From Gadus chalcogrammus (lineage: Eukaryota > Chordata > Actinopteri > Gadiformes > Gadidae): a stretch of DNA of 64,000 nt. The notes beneath the pieces were generated by a model. That model had not been told where the DNA came from and searched no databases. It saw only the letters and a program-made list of their open reading frames with translations. Location: the NCBI RefSeq assembly GCF_026213295.1, contig NC_079413.1:15117657-15181656 (forward strand), read 5' to 3'. A program made the translations under genes and the position numbers. Shown here piece after piece: positions 1 through 11,600 of this stretch (the stretch's first letter is position 1; each line of letters opens with the position of its first letter).

Positions 1-1385
1 ATGTATTCTCTCACATTGTAAGAATATAGACCAGTGAAATGCAATAGACTCTGCGTTATTGAGTCTGAAACGCAGAGCCATTCACACAGCATATGGACTA
101 AAAAGATCAAATCGTTACTTTTCGATCCTTCATGTAAGCCTAACTAAGGGTATGCCTATTGTGGTAACCCGAGGGCAATAATGCACGCACACTTGTAACT
201 CAGTTTAACGTCTTTACTGAAACCATGCTCACAGCATAACAGCCAAGGTATACACAAGACATTCAGGTGCAGAGCAATCACTAGAACAATACGGCGGGGT
301 ACACAGTTATAAGCACAGAGGTTCCGGGGTGCAGGATATAAATGAGTGCAACACTAATTCAGTCTATAACACCTATAATGATGACAAAAAATCGTTGATA
401 TAGGGAAGATTTCTTCCAGATTAGTCTAGGTCTGAAGACACCTTTATACCTATATTTCACACCTCATCTGGAATTTAAGGTTTTCCTCAAATCAAGCTCG
501 TGGCACTCAATATGTAAACAACACTAATAATCAGAGGTAAATCATCTCTCAATGAGCTATAGAGCTTAAGAAGCAAAAAACAACTGAAACAACTAAAATA
601 CAGTGTATCTTCAACAAATCAATACAATTGTAGAAAGGGTGGGGTCGGCCCTCTCCCCCTTCTTTCTGTCTCCAGCACACATGAGTTTTAAAGTTTACGA
701 AAAGGAGAATACTGTGTTTGCTCTTATTGTTATAATGGTGTTGTAAACCGGCAGCTCGGTTATTGAATCATAATGCTTTTGTGATTGTATAGTTGTATTC
801 TTTGGGTATAGTTAAGAACTAGAAATGTGTAGCCTATGTTGTGTTTTTACAACGCAACTCAGCATAAAATTAAAGAGTTTATTCAGGGAAGATTCACATC
901 TGAGCAAACTGAGTGTGATTGACACAATCAGTTTTCATAATATGCGTCAGTCAATTCACTTCAGGGTTGTTGGTTTGGCTTTTGGGTGGTTTTTATGCCA
1001 TTGCTGGTACTGGGTGTGCACTAGGATAAAATCGTTCAAGACAACATTATGCTTAAAAAGTATTGCAATCATTACAGTCAGAACATCAAACACTTCACTT
1101 CTTCATGGTTTAAGAAGCATTATCATACTGTAATGGCCAAATGGAATATACAAATTGGTTCTTAAAACCTTCAACATTAATGTTCCAAATATGTAAGCAA
1201 TAGGCAATTTAAACATTGATGTTGAGGAAAGTCATGGTAATTGCCATCAGGGTCACTGTAAGATATGAGCTGATACCGGCCATCTGATGGGAGATTCCAT
1301 GTTCTATAGCTCTCATTATGAGGCCTCGGACATATATATATCCACATAACCCTAGCAAGTCAAAAAAGGCAGTAACCAGAGTGTT
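1..1385. other. No gene recognised
   Basis: AT-rich sequence without a convincing coding region. The longest open frame (plus strand, 825-1133, 102 codons) has no recognisable motif, no splice context and an amino-acid mix typical of chance frames. It may be decayed repeat sequence linked to the env-like remnant that follows. Confidence 0.4.
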
Positions 1386-1640
1386 CTAAACAGCAACAAT
1401 GATGGGTTTCCATCGTCCAAACATTGAGTCCAACCAGCCAGACCTACTAGAATCATCATGCCGCTGTGTGGGGTTAGGATTGAAAGTGCAGCAGGTATCC
1501 CCAAACATCCCACCTTTTTCGGGTGAGATGTCAGTGGAGTGGTCAGTGTGTGTGGTGTTGGAGTCTGGTCGGTTGAGGTACTCTGTCAAGTAGATGGGGA
1601 CAGTGATCATCAGGGCGATGACTAGGAAAATCCCTATCAA
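1386..1640 (-). pseudogene. Endogenous retrovirus env (transmembrane subunit) remnant
   Basis: An 84-codon minus-strand frame. Around residues 46-54 (about 1478-1505) it contains an FGD.CCTF-type motif followed by a short Asn/Pro/Thr-rich linker. It ends with a W..MFG.WK-like segment near residues 69-77. This spacing resembles the CX6CC/heptad region to membrane-proximal region of retroviral transmembrane envelope proteins found as endogenous copies in fish. The usual heptad stretch between the two motifs looks deleted, and no surface subunit, pol or LTR is recognisable nearby. The hydrophobic start (residues 2-17) could be unrelated sequence. The call rests on motif resemblance only. It is clearly a non-functional fragment if correct. 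Confidence 0.4.
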
Positions 1641-2039
1641 CCTGCCTAATTAGCAGAAAAGCCAAAGTGGTGGACAGTGGACTTATAGGCAGGAGCAAAC
1701 CAATCAGCCCATCTGGGGTGAGAATGCGAGCGAAGTGCGGACTGAGAGAGAGACCCGTATTACTAATTGAAATAAGTAATAGCTGTTAAGACCCTTATTA
1801 GGCATCCGACGTAGCAGGGATTCAAGACAGCATGAAAGGATTACATTGATAGGAACCGTTCAAAATAAAAGCATTTATTATAACAAATACACTTCATCAA
1901 TTATATAATATATATTATTCACAATATATATTATTTATAATATTTCCCTAAAACCAAAACCAACTCAGTAAAATTGTAAAGGAACGAATATCTTCTTGGT
2001 ATCCAACAGCAAAATAATAACCATAAAATCCACTGTCCC
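1641..2039. other. AT-rich intergenic sequence
   Basis: No gene seen. Around 1,900-1,950 there is a run of alternating ATATAT/TTATTATA-type sequence with no coding potential. It ends at the TTAA that begins the next element. Confidence 0.4.
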
Positions 2040-2043
2040 TTAA

Positions 2044-4069
2044 AGGCCCCATGCTATTTTATGTATTCTTTAATATAGGTATTAGTGGGCAACTAACACA
2101 GTATTCAAAGACGTTCCCTAAATTCAGCCGTGGTGCAGAGTTACAGCCACTCTGAGCCAGTCGCACATTGAGCTTCCCCCAAATGCGCTGTTTCGGTGGG
2201 CGTGTCAAGGAGGAGGGTGGGGGTGTGGCCCTGAGCAGCTTGCAGCCACCATGCGCTCTATTTACAGTGGATGTATCGCAATGGTGAGGCGCACACAGCC
2301 TTTAACCGTGTTCTGTAAATATTCTAGAACACACGGGAGTCCTGGAGCTCTATATCTAAATATTATCATATAGCCTACACAGATATCTATATCATATAAT
2401 ATATATTATCACGGCCAAAAGCTGTGTGAGCCGATATTATTAATCTCAAACGACCGCGTTGGGTTCTCCGACGTTCCTGGTTCTTCAACGTCCACATCAA
2501 TGTGAATACACACGCTGTAACGCAAGTGTTTCTTGTCGGTTCTTTGACGTGTCTTGTATTTCCACAACGAGACTGTCGTGGGGGTTATCTGAGCCATGGT
2601 TGAGAAGGAATTGGGGGAAAGGAACTTTGGTTTGACTCGCTGAAGTACATGAACTGCGACATGCCGCCGGTTGCCGCGAGGCACCATCGCCCGGCAGCGG
2701 GCAGCCGGCAGCGCGCGGTTCAGTCGACTTCAGGTTGATGTGAAAGTGGAAGAACCAGAGACGTCGCAGAACCCGACAAAGTCGTTTGTGATTCATAATA
2801 TCGTCTGGAGGCGCACACAATATGTTATATGATATAGATATCTATGTATTATATGATATTATTTAGATATAGAGCTCCAGGACTGTAATGCAAGTGTTGT
2901 ACACTTCCTTGTTATTTGGATAACCGTTCTGCTGTTGGTGTGATGGCGCATAACACGTCGGACTCTCGTATCTGGTATTTCTACAACGAGGCTCGTATTG
3001 AGGGTTATCTCAGCCAAGGTTGAGAATGAATTGGGGGGAAGGAACTTTGGCTTTGACTCCCTCAAGAACATGAACCACGACATGGAGGAGAAAGTGATTG
3101 TTGGCGGCGAATGTCTCCCGCTTGAGCCCCGCTGAGGGACCACCGCCGGAGGCGGAGGTGCATAAGCGCTGCCCGGCAAAGATCCGTTTCTCCTCCTTGT
3201 CGTGGTTCATGTTCTTGAGGGAGTCAAAGCCAAAGTTCCTTCCCCCCAATTCATTCTCAACCTTGGCTGAGATAACCCCCAATACGAGTCTCGTTGTAGA
3301 AATACCAGAGACCAGAGTCCGACGTGTTATGCGCCATCACACCAACAGCAGAACGGTTATCCAAATAACAAGGAAGTGTACAACACTTGCGTTACAGTCC
3401 TGGAGCTCTATATCTAAATAATATCATAATACATAGATATCTATATCATATAACATATTGTGTGCGCCTCCAGACGATATTATGAATCGCAAACGACTTT
3501 GTCGGGTTCTGCGACGTCTCTGGTTCTTCCACTTTCACATCAACCTGAAGTCGACTGAACCGCGCGCTGCCTGCTGCCGGCTGCCCGCTGCCGGGCGATG
3601 GTGCCTCGCGGCAACCGGCGGCATGTCGCAGTTCATGTACTTCAGCGAGTCAAACCAAAGTTCCTTTCCCCCAATTCCTTCTCAACCATGGCTCAGATAA
3701 CCCCCACGACAGTCTCGTTGTGGAAATACAAGACACGTCAAAGAACCGACAAGAAACACTTGCGTTACAGTGTGTGTATTCACACACACACATGTGGCGC
3801 TCGCACGGTCGAGTCTCATTGGCGGGCCAAAGTCTCTGGGCGGGCCAGGCAGAGTAAGGGGAGGAGCTGAGATTCCTGATGACGTCATGAGCACAGACAT
3901 TCCAAATCAGCGCGCTTGAGCCTCCGTTTTTTCAAAGGCGAGCAGAACAGCTAGTGCTAGTTTTATACCAAACGCAAGTTTTAGCCACTGGGGGACCATA
4001 GGCAGGCTAGGGGAACTCATATTTATGTTAGAAAACCTCCCAAAGTGAGATTTTCATGTCATGGGACCT
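2044..4069. mobile_element. TTAA-flanked foldback-type DNA element
   Basis: The element is bounded by TTAA at 2040-2043 and 4070-4073. Its ends are inverted: AGGCCCCATG on the left and CATGGGACCT on the right. The TTAA target is typical of piggyBac/Kolobok-like transposons; the exact family is inferred only. It encodes no recognisable transposase. Most of its body is the large palindrome listed separately. The outermost 400 and 300 bp are GC-richer unique sequence, including the GGGCGTG-rich stretch near 2,195-2,230 and a TGACGTCA site near 3,880. Confidence 0.6.
2505..3775. repeat. Giant imperfect palindrome, two ~590-bp arms
   Basis: The left arm (about 2505-3094) is the inverted complement of the right arm (about 3187-3775), with a loop of roughly 90 bp. 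The match covers landmarks such as CACGCTGTAACGCAAGTG (2511) against CACTTGCGTTACAGTGTG (3757), and CCACGACA...GGAGGAGAAA flanking the loop. Within each arm two diverged tandem units can be seen. They share GGAACTTTGG, TTTGACTC and ACATGAAC blocks near 2,616-2,653 and 3,041-3,073. All open frames here are mirror products of the palindrome and are not annotated as genes. Confidence 0.85.
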
Positions 4070-4073
4070 TTAA

Positions 4074-4721
4074 TCAAAATCCACAATCTAGGCTTGAACA
4101 AAAAACACACAAAAAATACAATACACTGCATAACTGCAGCTCTAACAAAGACAAGAGAAATAGAATTAAATGTATTGATGGGCTTGTGTCCATGGATGTA
4201 GGCTATAATGACAAGCTTGGGTCACACTTCAGAATTTTAAGGCTCACTGATGCAGCCTTCTCACTGGCCAGTGTAAAGAATTGCCTCGACATACCATTCA
4301 AACTACAAGAGCTATGGCAAAAATATCAAACACGTTTTAAAATGATTGGGATGTTACAGAGAGGATCTGCTAGTCTGGTTCAATTATAAAGGCCTGTTTA
4401 ACACCTAGACCTTGCTATTTCATACCATTGCTAAAATTATTCTCAAGGATGCATACAGTACATACCTGAGGGATAAAATTGATATTTGATGGCATAAAAC
4501 AGCTTATCTACACTATCCACTATAAATACAAACAGAAAAATGCTGATGTGTTTAATTGAGGCGAGCTGTGGCCAATCTCTCACAGCTTGGGTGGGCCGGA
4601 GAAACTGCGTTTATAATATTAGTGTGCTTGGACCAGGTTCAGTCCAGTTCAATGACACCTTAATAAGGCTGCGTTGTGGTCGTAAAGTTCTACTGGTGTA
4701 CAGGCAAGTGTCAAAATTGTA
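4074..4721. other. No gene recognised
   Basis: Unique-looking AT-rich sequence. Two short plus-strand frames (4045-4389 and 4540-4722) show no motif and no splice context, and I do not call them. Confidence 0.4.
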
Positions 4722-5140
4722 AGATATCTACCTTTATTTGTGTCTCATAGTAAGACATCGCTCCCAACTGATAATTATTTCAGGTGGAAATGTTATCTTC
4801 CACTTATGCTGTGTTCCATGGCTTTATTCACTTTAACCAAGTATCATCCCCATTGAATATTTCACTTGCACAACAATCTTTCTTTTGGCACAAAGATGAC
4901 ATTATCGCCCTTGCAGTTGTGGAGATATACTCTATTTACTTTGGGTATGTTCTTTCCTGAAAAAAACTATAGAATATATAGAATATCAATATTTTTCCAG
5001 GTATAGTGTCAAAGTTAGAAAATCCAGTATCGTGACTGACAACACTACTAGAAACGAGATTGTGATTATTCAGTCAGAGCTACAAGAAACGTGAAAGTTA
5101 AAAAAGACATATCTTTGCTACTACCTCTGACATTTAGTTA
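4722..5140 (-). repeat. Fragment of the hAT-like nonautonomous element also at 27.8-29.5 kb
   Basis: This stretch is the inverted complement of about 28,155-28,620 inside the hAT-like element at 27,799-29,541. Shared landmarks include TAAGATATCTACCTTTATTT and AAAGACATATCTTTGCTACT. Neither terminal inverted repeat is present here, so it is an internal fragment of an older copy. Confidence 0.75.
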
Positions 5141-5597
5141 AAGGGCAACTTCACCCATTTCACTTAAGCTTTTTATCGTCAGAAACACACTCATATTTTT
5201 GAATGGTCGAGCATCATTCCCTTATTTTCTGGAGAGACTGGAGAGATCCGTATCAATCTCCAACACTTCCTGTTTTCAATGACGCAATATGACGATTTTT
5301 GCGTACAAGAAAATAGGAAGTGTAAAAGGGGATGATTCTCGTAAGACTACAACCACTAGTCCCACCCCCCTCTAGGGGGTGGGACCCACTAATAGGTCTG
5401 TAGGTTTTACAGACCTATTAGAGCAGTGCCAGTGGGTGGGACTTCACCACCAGAAACTAACATCCACAGCGTCTGAAGCTAAGCTAACAGAGGCTGTTGA
5501 TACAACTGAAGTACAATGGTGGAGGGTACTGGATCTGACATAGAAGATGGCACCATGCAAAAGTTCACCATTTCGAAGGAAATACAAACGAGGACTA
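5141..5597. other. Repeat-derived sequence with short inverted repeats
   Basis: No gene. The region holds two short palindromic pairs: CCCACCCCCCTC/GAGGGGGTGGG-like near 5,371-5,393, and AATAGGTCTGTA/TACAGACCTATT near 5,391-5,422. The start resembles a common dispersed repeat (AAAGGGCAACTTCACCCATT near 5,143). Confidence 0.4.
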
Positions 5598-6300
5598 CCG
5601 TATTTTCCGCACTATAAGGCGCACCGGATTATAAGGCGCACCTTCAATGAATGGCCTATTTTAGAACTGTTTTCATATATAGGGCACAACGGATTATGAG
5701 GCGCATAGAATAGAAGATACTGCAGTCAAGCGTTAGACTGGGGTTGCGTTATGCATCGACTAGATGGAGCTGTGCTAAAGAGAATGTCAAAACAGTCAGA
5801 TAAAGTCAAACTTTATTAAGCGTTCTGACAACTCCGTTCACTCCCATGGTAACGATGTTCAAACGTTAATGTGCATATTAACAATATCTCCCAGCCTTGT
5901 TCAGTTGTAAACACGTAAAAGAGACACAGTCTGATACCGCTAATTCAAACGTTAGTGCATAACTCAACATTGTTCAGTTACGTATAACACGTAAGGCTCA
6001 CTTTTTCAGTTCATTCCCCGTCCACGAATCCCTCGAATTCTTCTTCTTCAGTGTCCGAATTGAACAGTTGGGCGAGTACGGCATCCAACATGCCCGGCTC
6101 CCTCTCGTCATTATCCGAGTCTGTGTCGCTGCTGTTGCCTGGCAGTTCAGTGATTATTCCTGCCTTTGTGAAAGCTTGGACCACAGTTGAGACTGATATA
6201 TCAGCCCAGGCATCCACGATCCATTGGCAGATAGTGGCGTAAGACGCCCGGCGCTGTCTCCCCGTCTTGGTGAACGTGTGTTCGCCTTCTAAGGCCCCGT
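5598..6300 (-). mobile_element. pogo/Tigger-like (Tc1/mariner superfamily) transposon remnant
   Basis: The left end is CCGTATTTTCCGCACTATAA followed by GGCGCAC repeats, a terminus typical of Tigger-type elements in fish, with the transposase tail reading inward on the minus strand. The right end is missing: the sequence breaks into a different repeat at about 6,294 (GGCCCCGTCCACAC). It is therefore a truncated, inactive copy. Confidence 0.7.
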
Positions 6301-6304
6301 CCAC
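6011..6304 (-). pseudogene. pogo/Tigger transposase C-terminal remnant
   Basis: A 97-codon minus-strand frame with a QWIVDAWADISVSTVVQAFT segment (about residues 27-46), then a TKAGIITELPG turn and an acidic Ser/Asp/Glu tail ending in EEEFEGF. This is the carboxy end found in Tigger/pogo (TIGD-type) transposases of fish, just after the DDE catalytic core. The DDE domain and the CENP-B-like HTH are absent, so the copy is a decayed end fragment. The first residues belong to the abutting repeat. It was identified by motif recall, not by a search. Confidence 0.7.
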
Positions 6305-6851
6305 ACAAAGCCGATTTTATGGTGAGACCGCATAAGTCTTGTCCTTTCGGCCGACGTCCAGACGGAGCCGGCGAATCCGGTGCCCGAAACCGCACATTTC
6401 TGAAACCACCCTCGGTGGTGGTTTCAAATCTATCCGGACCTATGCGGTTTCGTGTTATGATTCGTGCGGACGTCTGAAACGCTTGATGGCATTAGCCCCC
6501 CACCAGCTGCGGGACGTCAGAGTTGCGTTGAATTTTTTATTTATTATTTTATTTGTATTCTTTTTGTAGCTTTAAATAAAGCCCCTTGATAAATGTAATT
6601 AGTAACTGTACATTAAAAAGTATTTCTGCTCTATTTAAAAGGTTGAATCTCCTCGTGACTGAATGTTTGTATACAGCGCGCAGGCTTGATGCGTTCCACT
6701 TTTTTCTGTGGAGAACCAGCGCCTTGAATATTTACTACAGCGTTTCTACTACAGCTCGAGGCGGTTTGGAAATGACTCTGTCTTTACGGAGATATCCCTG
6801 AACCGCATAAAACGAAATTGGATCGTTTTCACCAACTAATACTCTTCACTA
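6294..6851. other. hAT-type MITE end and unannotated repeat sequence
   Basis: GGCCCCGTCCACACAAAG at 6,294 resembles the terminus of short hAT MITEs common in fish. A CCACCCTCGG/CCGAGGGTGG-like hairpin lies near 6,405-6,420. No second terminus or target duplication could be fixed and no gene is visible. Confidence 0.35.
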
Positions 6852-6859
6852 GAAATGTT
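6852..6859. repeat. Left 8-bp target site duplication of the Merlin-like element
   Basis: GAAATGTT directly precedes the terminal GGTAACACTTTAG and is repeated exactly at 18853-18860 after the opposite terminus. An 8-9 bp duplication is the known signature of Merlin transposons. Confidence 0.9.
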
Positions 6860-8633
6860 GGTAACACTTTAGTTTGATAGTCCACTGTTGACACTCAACA
6901 AGCCATCAGTAGATATTCAGTTGCATGTCAACAGTGAATGAGTTGACATTCAACCGAACTATCTCAACTGATAAGCAACATGTATTCAACTAACTGTAAG
7001 TTAACTATAAGTTGCACTATTAGTAGATGGTTAGTTGATATTTGACAGTGCTTGTTCAACAGATAAGAAACATGGATTCAACTAACTAAGCAACATGTAT
7101 TCAACTAACTGTAAGTTAACTATAACTTGCACTATTAGTAGATGGTTAGTTGATATTTGACAGAGCTTGTTCAACAGATAAGAAACATGGATTCAACTAA
7201 CTGTCTGTTAACTATAAGTTGCGCTATTAGTAGATGTTGTTTTGTACACGTAGCATGCATTCAACTAACTGTCAGTTAACTATTAGTTGCATTATTAGTA
7301 GATGGTTAGTTGATAATCAACAAAGCTTTCAACAGATAAGAAACAAGCATTCAACTAACTAATTTAACTACACGTTGCACTATTAGCTGGTGTTTAGTTG
7401 ATATTCTACAGAGCTTGTCAACAAATATGTAACATGCATTCAACTAAGTGTTAGTTAACTATAGTATATTTTTATTTCGTTCATTTATTTTTACAAAAAC
7501 AGTCTGCAACAGACATTGTGCTTTTTACTACATGTTCTTTACAAATATTCAACTATCAGTTGAGTGTCAACTTCTAGTAAGTTGACTATCAACTGCTGTT
7601 ATTAACCAATTCTCAACTTACGTTTCATATGGATCAACTTACCCTCCACTCACAAGGAACACATCTAATGAATAAACAACCCTCTGTTGATCATATATGT
7701 TCATTGTAAAATAAAGATGAGAATATTTTATCAATCAATAGGCACCCTGTGTAGGTGACAACCTGTTGATTGTCATATGACTGTCGACAAACTATCAGTC
7801 AATATTCAACTAAGCATTAGTAGAGAGGTCTTAGGACTGTCAAATTAAAGTGAAAACAGTTTAGTGTCTACACACTATTAACAGAGCAAAACAGAGAAAA
7901 TAGTTGACTATCAGTTGATTCTCAACAAACTATCAGTCGATATTCAATTAAGCATTAGTAGACAGGTCTTCGGACTGTCAAATTAAAGTGAAAACAGTTT
8001 AGTGTGTGCAAACTATTAACAGAGCAAAACAGAGAAAATTGTTGATTCTCAACTAACTATCAGTCGATATTCAATTAAGCATTAGTAGACAGGTCTTAGG
8101 ACTGTCAAATTAAAGTGAAAACAGTTTAGTGTCTGCACACTATTAACAGAGCAAAACAGAGAAAATAGTTGACTATCAGTTGATTCTCAACAAACTATCA
8201 GTCGATATTCAATTAAGCATTAGTAGACAGGTCTTAGGACTGTCAAATTAAAGTGAAAACAGTTTGGTGTGTGCAAACTATTAACAGAGCAAAACAGAGA
8301 AAATAGTTGATTCTCAACAAACTATCAGTCGATATTCAACCAAGTATTAGTAGAGAGGTCTTAGGACTGTCAAATTAAAGTGAAAACAGATGAGAACAGT
8401 AGACAAACTAAAAACTAGTAACTGTACAAAATAGAGACAAGTGTGAAATAAAGTGAAATAAACAACTTTATTATTAAAAAAAAACTAATCTTTAACAGAA
8501 CTCTTTTTACAAAGGAAGAGTTTGAAGAGTCAAAAGAACCAAGAATACTATAAACCGTTTGAACATATACAACAAAAACTTTTCTTTTAAAAATAAATTA
8601 AAACACTCCCCTTTCTCCTCTGTCCATTTCAGC
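6860..8633 (+). repeat. Left terminal inverted repeat (about 1.77 kb)
   Basis: Inverted complement of 17345-18852. The outer half has about five degenerate copies of an AACTAACTGTAAGTTAACTA / GGTTAGTTGATA motif. The inner half has five copies, about 130-145 bp apart, of a unit containing GGTCTTAGGACTGTCAAATT and AGAGCAAAACAGAGAAAAT. The innermost 170 bp act as the 3' UTR side of the transposase gene. Confidence 0.85.
8467..8472 (-). terminator. Poly(A) signal of the transposase gene
   Basis: AATAAA on the minus strand, about 190 bp downstream of the transposase stop codon and inside the left inverted repeat. The mirror copy lies at 17550-17555. Confidence 0.55.
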
Positions 8634-8662
8634 TTATTTTGATCAATGCCAAGCTCTGCTTC

Positions 8663-11600
8663 CTATTTCTGATAGGAGCGCCTTATGTCCTTGACAAGCC
8701 TGCCAAGGACACCTTCTGAATTTTTCCTCGCTAACCAGTAGGTCCACTCAATAAAGCAGAGCTGCTCTTTCAAGGCCTTCTCCGACCGATTCCCCCGCAT
8801 TCTCCAAATTTCCTTTTTATAGGTCTGCCACGCTCTCTCGAGGTTCTGAGTATGGAGTCCTGTCTGAGGGTCAACATAATGTTGGCTGTGGTTCACCCTG
8901 ACATGCCTGTAGCCCTCTGTGGCGAGACCGGCATACGCTCTCCACTCATCACTTACGACGAGACTGTGATGCTTAACATGCTTTTTGATGATAGGAACAA
9001 GGGTCTCCTTATTTCGTCTCTGCACGAGGCGAAGAATAGGACGCCTGTCAGACCGTTTGATTTGGAGCATTCCAAAGACCCATGTCCTTTTTCTCCTCCA
9101 GCTGTTCCCGAAGCGCCCTCTTCCGTACTGCCAAAACACAATATTAATGTTATAAAATAAATAATACCCTACAGTCAAACATATACATAATCAATGTTAT
9201 ATTACTGCCAGTGAGAAGTAGGATGATTATGCTAATTTCCAAATGATATAAATAATGGAGTAATATAAAAACTTTTGTTTTTTTAAGTTTGGAATGCATA
9301 TTATTATTAGTATGTGTTGTTACATGTCAACAGTGAATGAGTTGATAACTCTTTCATGCATTGAACTACCTGACAGTTACCTAGAAGTTGCATGATTACC
9401 TTGATATGATATAGCATACAGTCTAATTTTATTTCTTATTTCAACTTGCTCTACCTGAAAAAACTATAATGTAGCCCATGTTTTCTTAAGGCATAGATTG
9501 GTTATAGCAAATAGTATCAAAACACTCCGAGGCGTCTTCCATACTTCTTGAAAGATGCATACAGCACACAAGTCATGACCTTGTAACTTTTCATCGGCCC
9601 CTCCAATATGCCGATTTGCATGTGAATACAGTACATAGTGCTATTTATTTGATTGCATTAACATCATCAAGTACTTAAATTAATATTTTTTTTCAAGTGT
9701 GGTTAAAACCATTCCAGGGAAAATATTTTGAATGGTGAGGCTTTAAATACAAATTCCGAAAATTCAGAAATTATGTTCATAGAGCCAAACTTCCACAATA
9801 ATTAATCTAAAAGTAAAGCTTAAAGATTTCTCTTGAAGACAATTGATATTTCAACATTAAGTTTATAATAAAATCCAAAACAAGAACTGAGGAAAGATCA
9901 GGTTTTTGATGAGTTGAAATTGAATGACCCCATATTTAGTGAATTATATTACAAATATACCTTGCGCTTATGGCAGAACTTGCTCTCGTCAATGTGGACG
10001 ATAGCGTTGACTCCACCGATTTTCTGGCCTTTTTCTTTCCTGTGCCTTTTAAGGCTTTTTAGGCACATTCTTCGCAGTTTTTTAGACATCATTGAGAGTG
10101 TAGCAGTGCTTTTAGTGATGCCATCCTGAAGCATGTCTACCTGCCGTAGCTGCAAACCCTGTGCAAATCTACAAAGAAAACAAAGATTTAATCAGAACTG
10201 TTTACATAAACAAAGAAAATATGTGCTTGTTTGATCAATCCGTAAGTCTACTTTTGTCACAAAGCTTTTTCTACTGAAAAACTACTGTTGCAACTTGCAA
10301 CTATAGTTTCAGCTTAAATTGTACAAACATTTCACACTCTGAACCTAGAGCTGTAATCTGTGAAATACTGGAGTTGGAGAAAACCTAAAATGATTACCTG
10401 TGAATGTACTTCATCCATGTGAAGAGACTACAGTGTGAGTTTGAGAAAAGAGACTTGGTCCTTACACTTCTCCTCAAACGTCCACATCTTTTACGACGGC
10501 ACTCCCTGAAAATTACAAACAAATTGGAAATTTAAATGATGTCTATAAGTTTGACATATACATACATACATTGTCTACAAACTGCTCAGCCTAAAACATT
10601 GTGGCGATGTAAATAACCCTTATTGACGATCATGTCATAAATTATAACTTGATCAAATAGATATCTTAAAACTTAAACTAGCTTGATACTACATATCAAG
10701 CTACATGCTTCCGGCTATTCGCTGTGTACAAGCTTATTCATCATTTCAATCATGCATTACAAAGGGGTAGGATTAAGTGTATAGTTCTTCCTACTTGTTT
10801 CAGGCATATCAATTAAATATATCTAATTTATTTTATTTTTTTATTTTTGTGAATTGATTTGAACATAATTTTTGTCTATTGTATTTTCATGCTTTTCATT
10901 TCATTTTGTTTTTTTGATATGTCTGAAATAATAACATTGAATCAATCAAACCATTCATTAGCATTTGATTCATTACTTACATATATTACATTCAAATGGG
11001 AATTGTTAATAAGGGCTACCATACAAATATTTCAATATTAGCATTTGTTTTTTTGGGGCGGTGTCACGTTAAAATTGTACCGGGGGCGAAAATTGTACCG
11101 GCCTACGTCTTCACAACAGATTACGTAAGGGGTTGTTCGTTGCCAGGCAGGTTTCAATTGCGCTCATGTTGCCGAAGACGAAATAATATAATACAGATAA
11201 CGGATCGCGCTAGATAACACTTGTTTTTACTTTATATTTGTATTGCATTTAATTGTTTAATCGAATTTAGCTAGTAAACTGAGTGTTTAATGTGTTCATA
11301 GTCTAGCTAGCTTGTGTTAATTTAATTTCCTTAATTAAATTTAGAGAATAGATTATAGGTAATAGATAGCTAATAGATAGATAGATAGGTAGATAGGTGA
11401 GCAGGCATTTACTAACTGTTTTTTATTATTATTATTCACGTTATCCCCATAACATTTAGCTATTACTGTGTAGGGAAATAGATAAATACAATGCAATACA
11501 ATACAAATATAAAGTTAGGAACGCTAATAAATGTAATTTGTAAAATAAGTGTTATCTGTCTTGTCGCTCTCAATGAACGAGTTCGCGAATGTTCAAGAAC

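Noticed and set aside
825..1133. 102-codon plus-strand frame near the left edge
   Set aside because: No motif, no neighbouring exons and composition typical of chance; not called as a gene.
2409..3900. Several mirrored open frames of 80-107 codons
   Set aside because: They appear in pairs on opposite strands because the region is a palindrome; no motif, splice site or codon pattern supports a protein.
7800..8400. Regularly spaced repeats that could suggest a CRISPR array
   Set aside because: Spacing is about 130-145 bp, the whole unit is repeated with no unique spacers, and it lies in the inverted repeat of a eukaryotic transposon.
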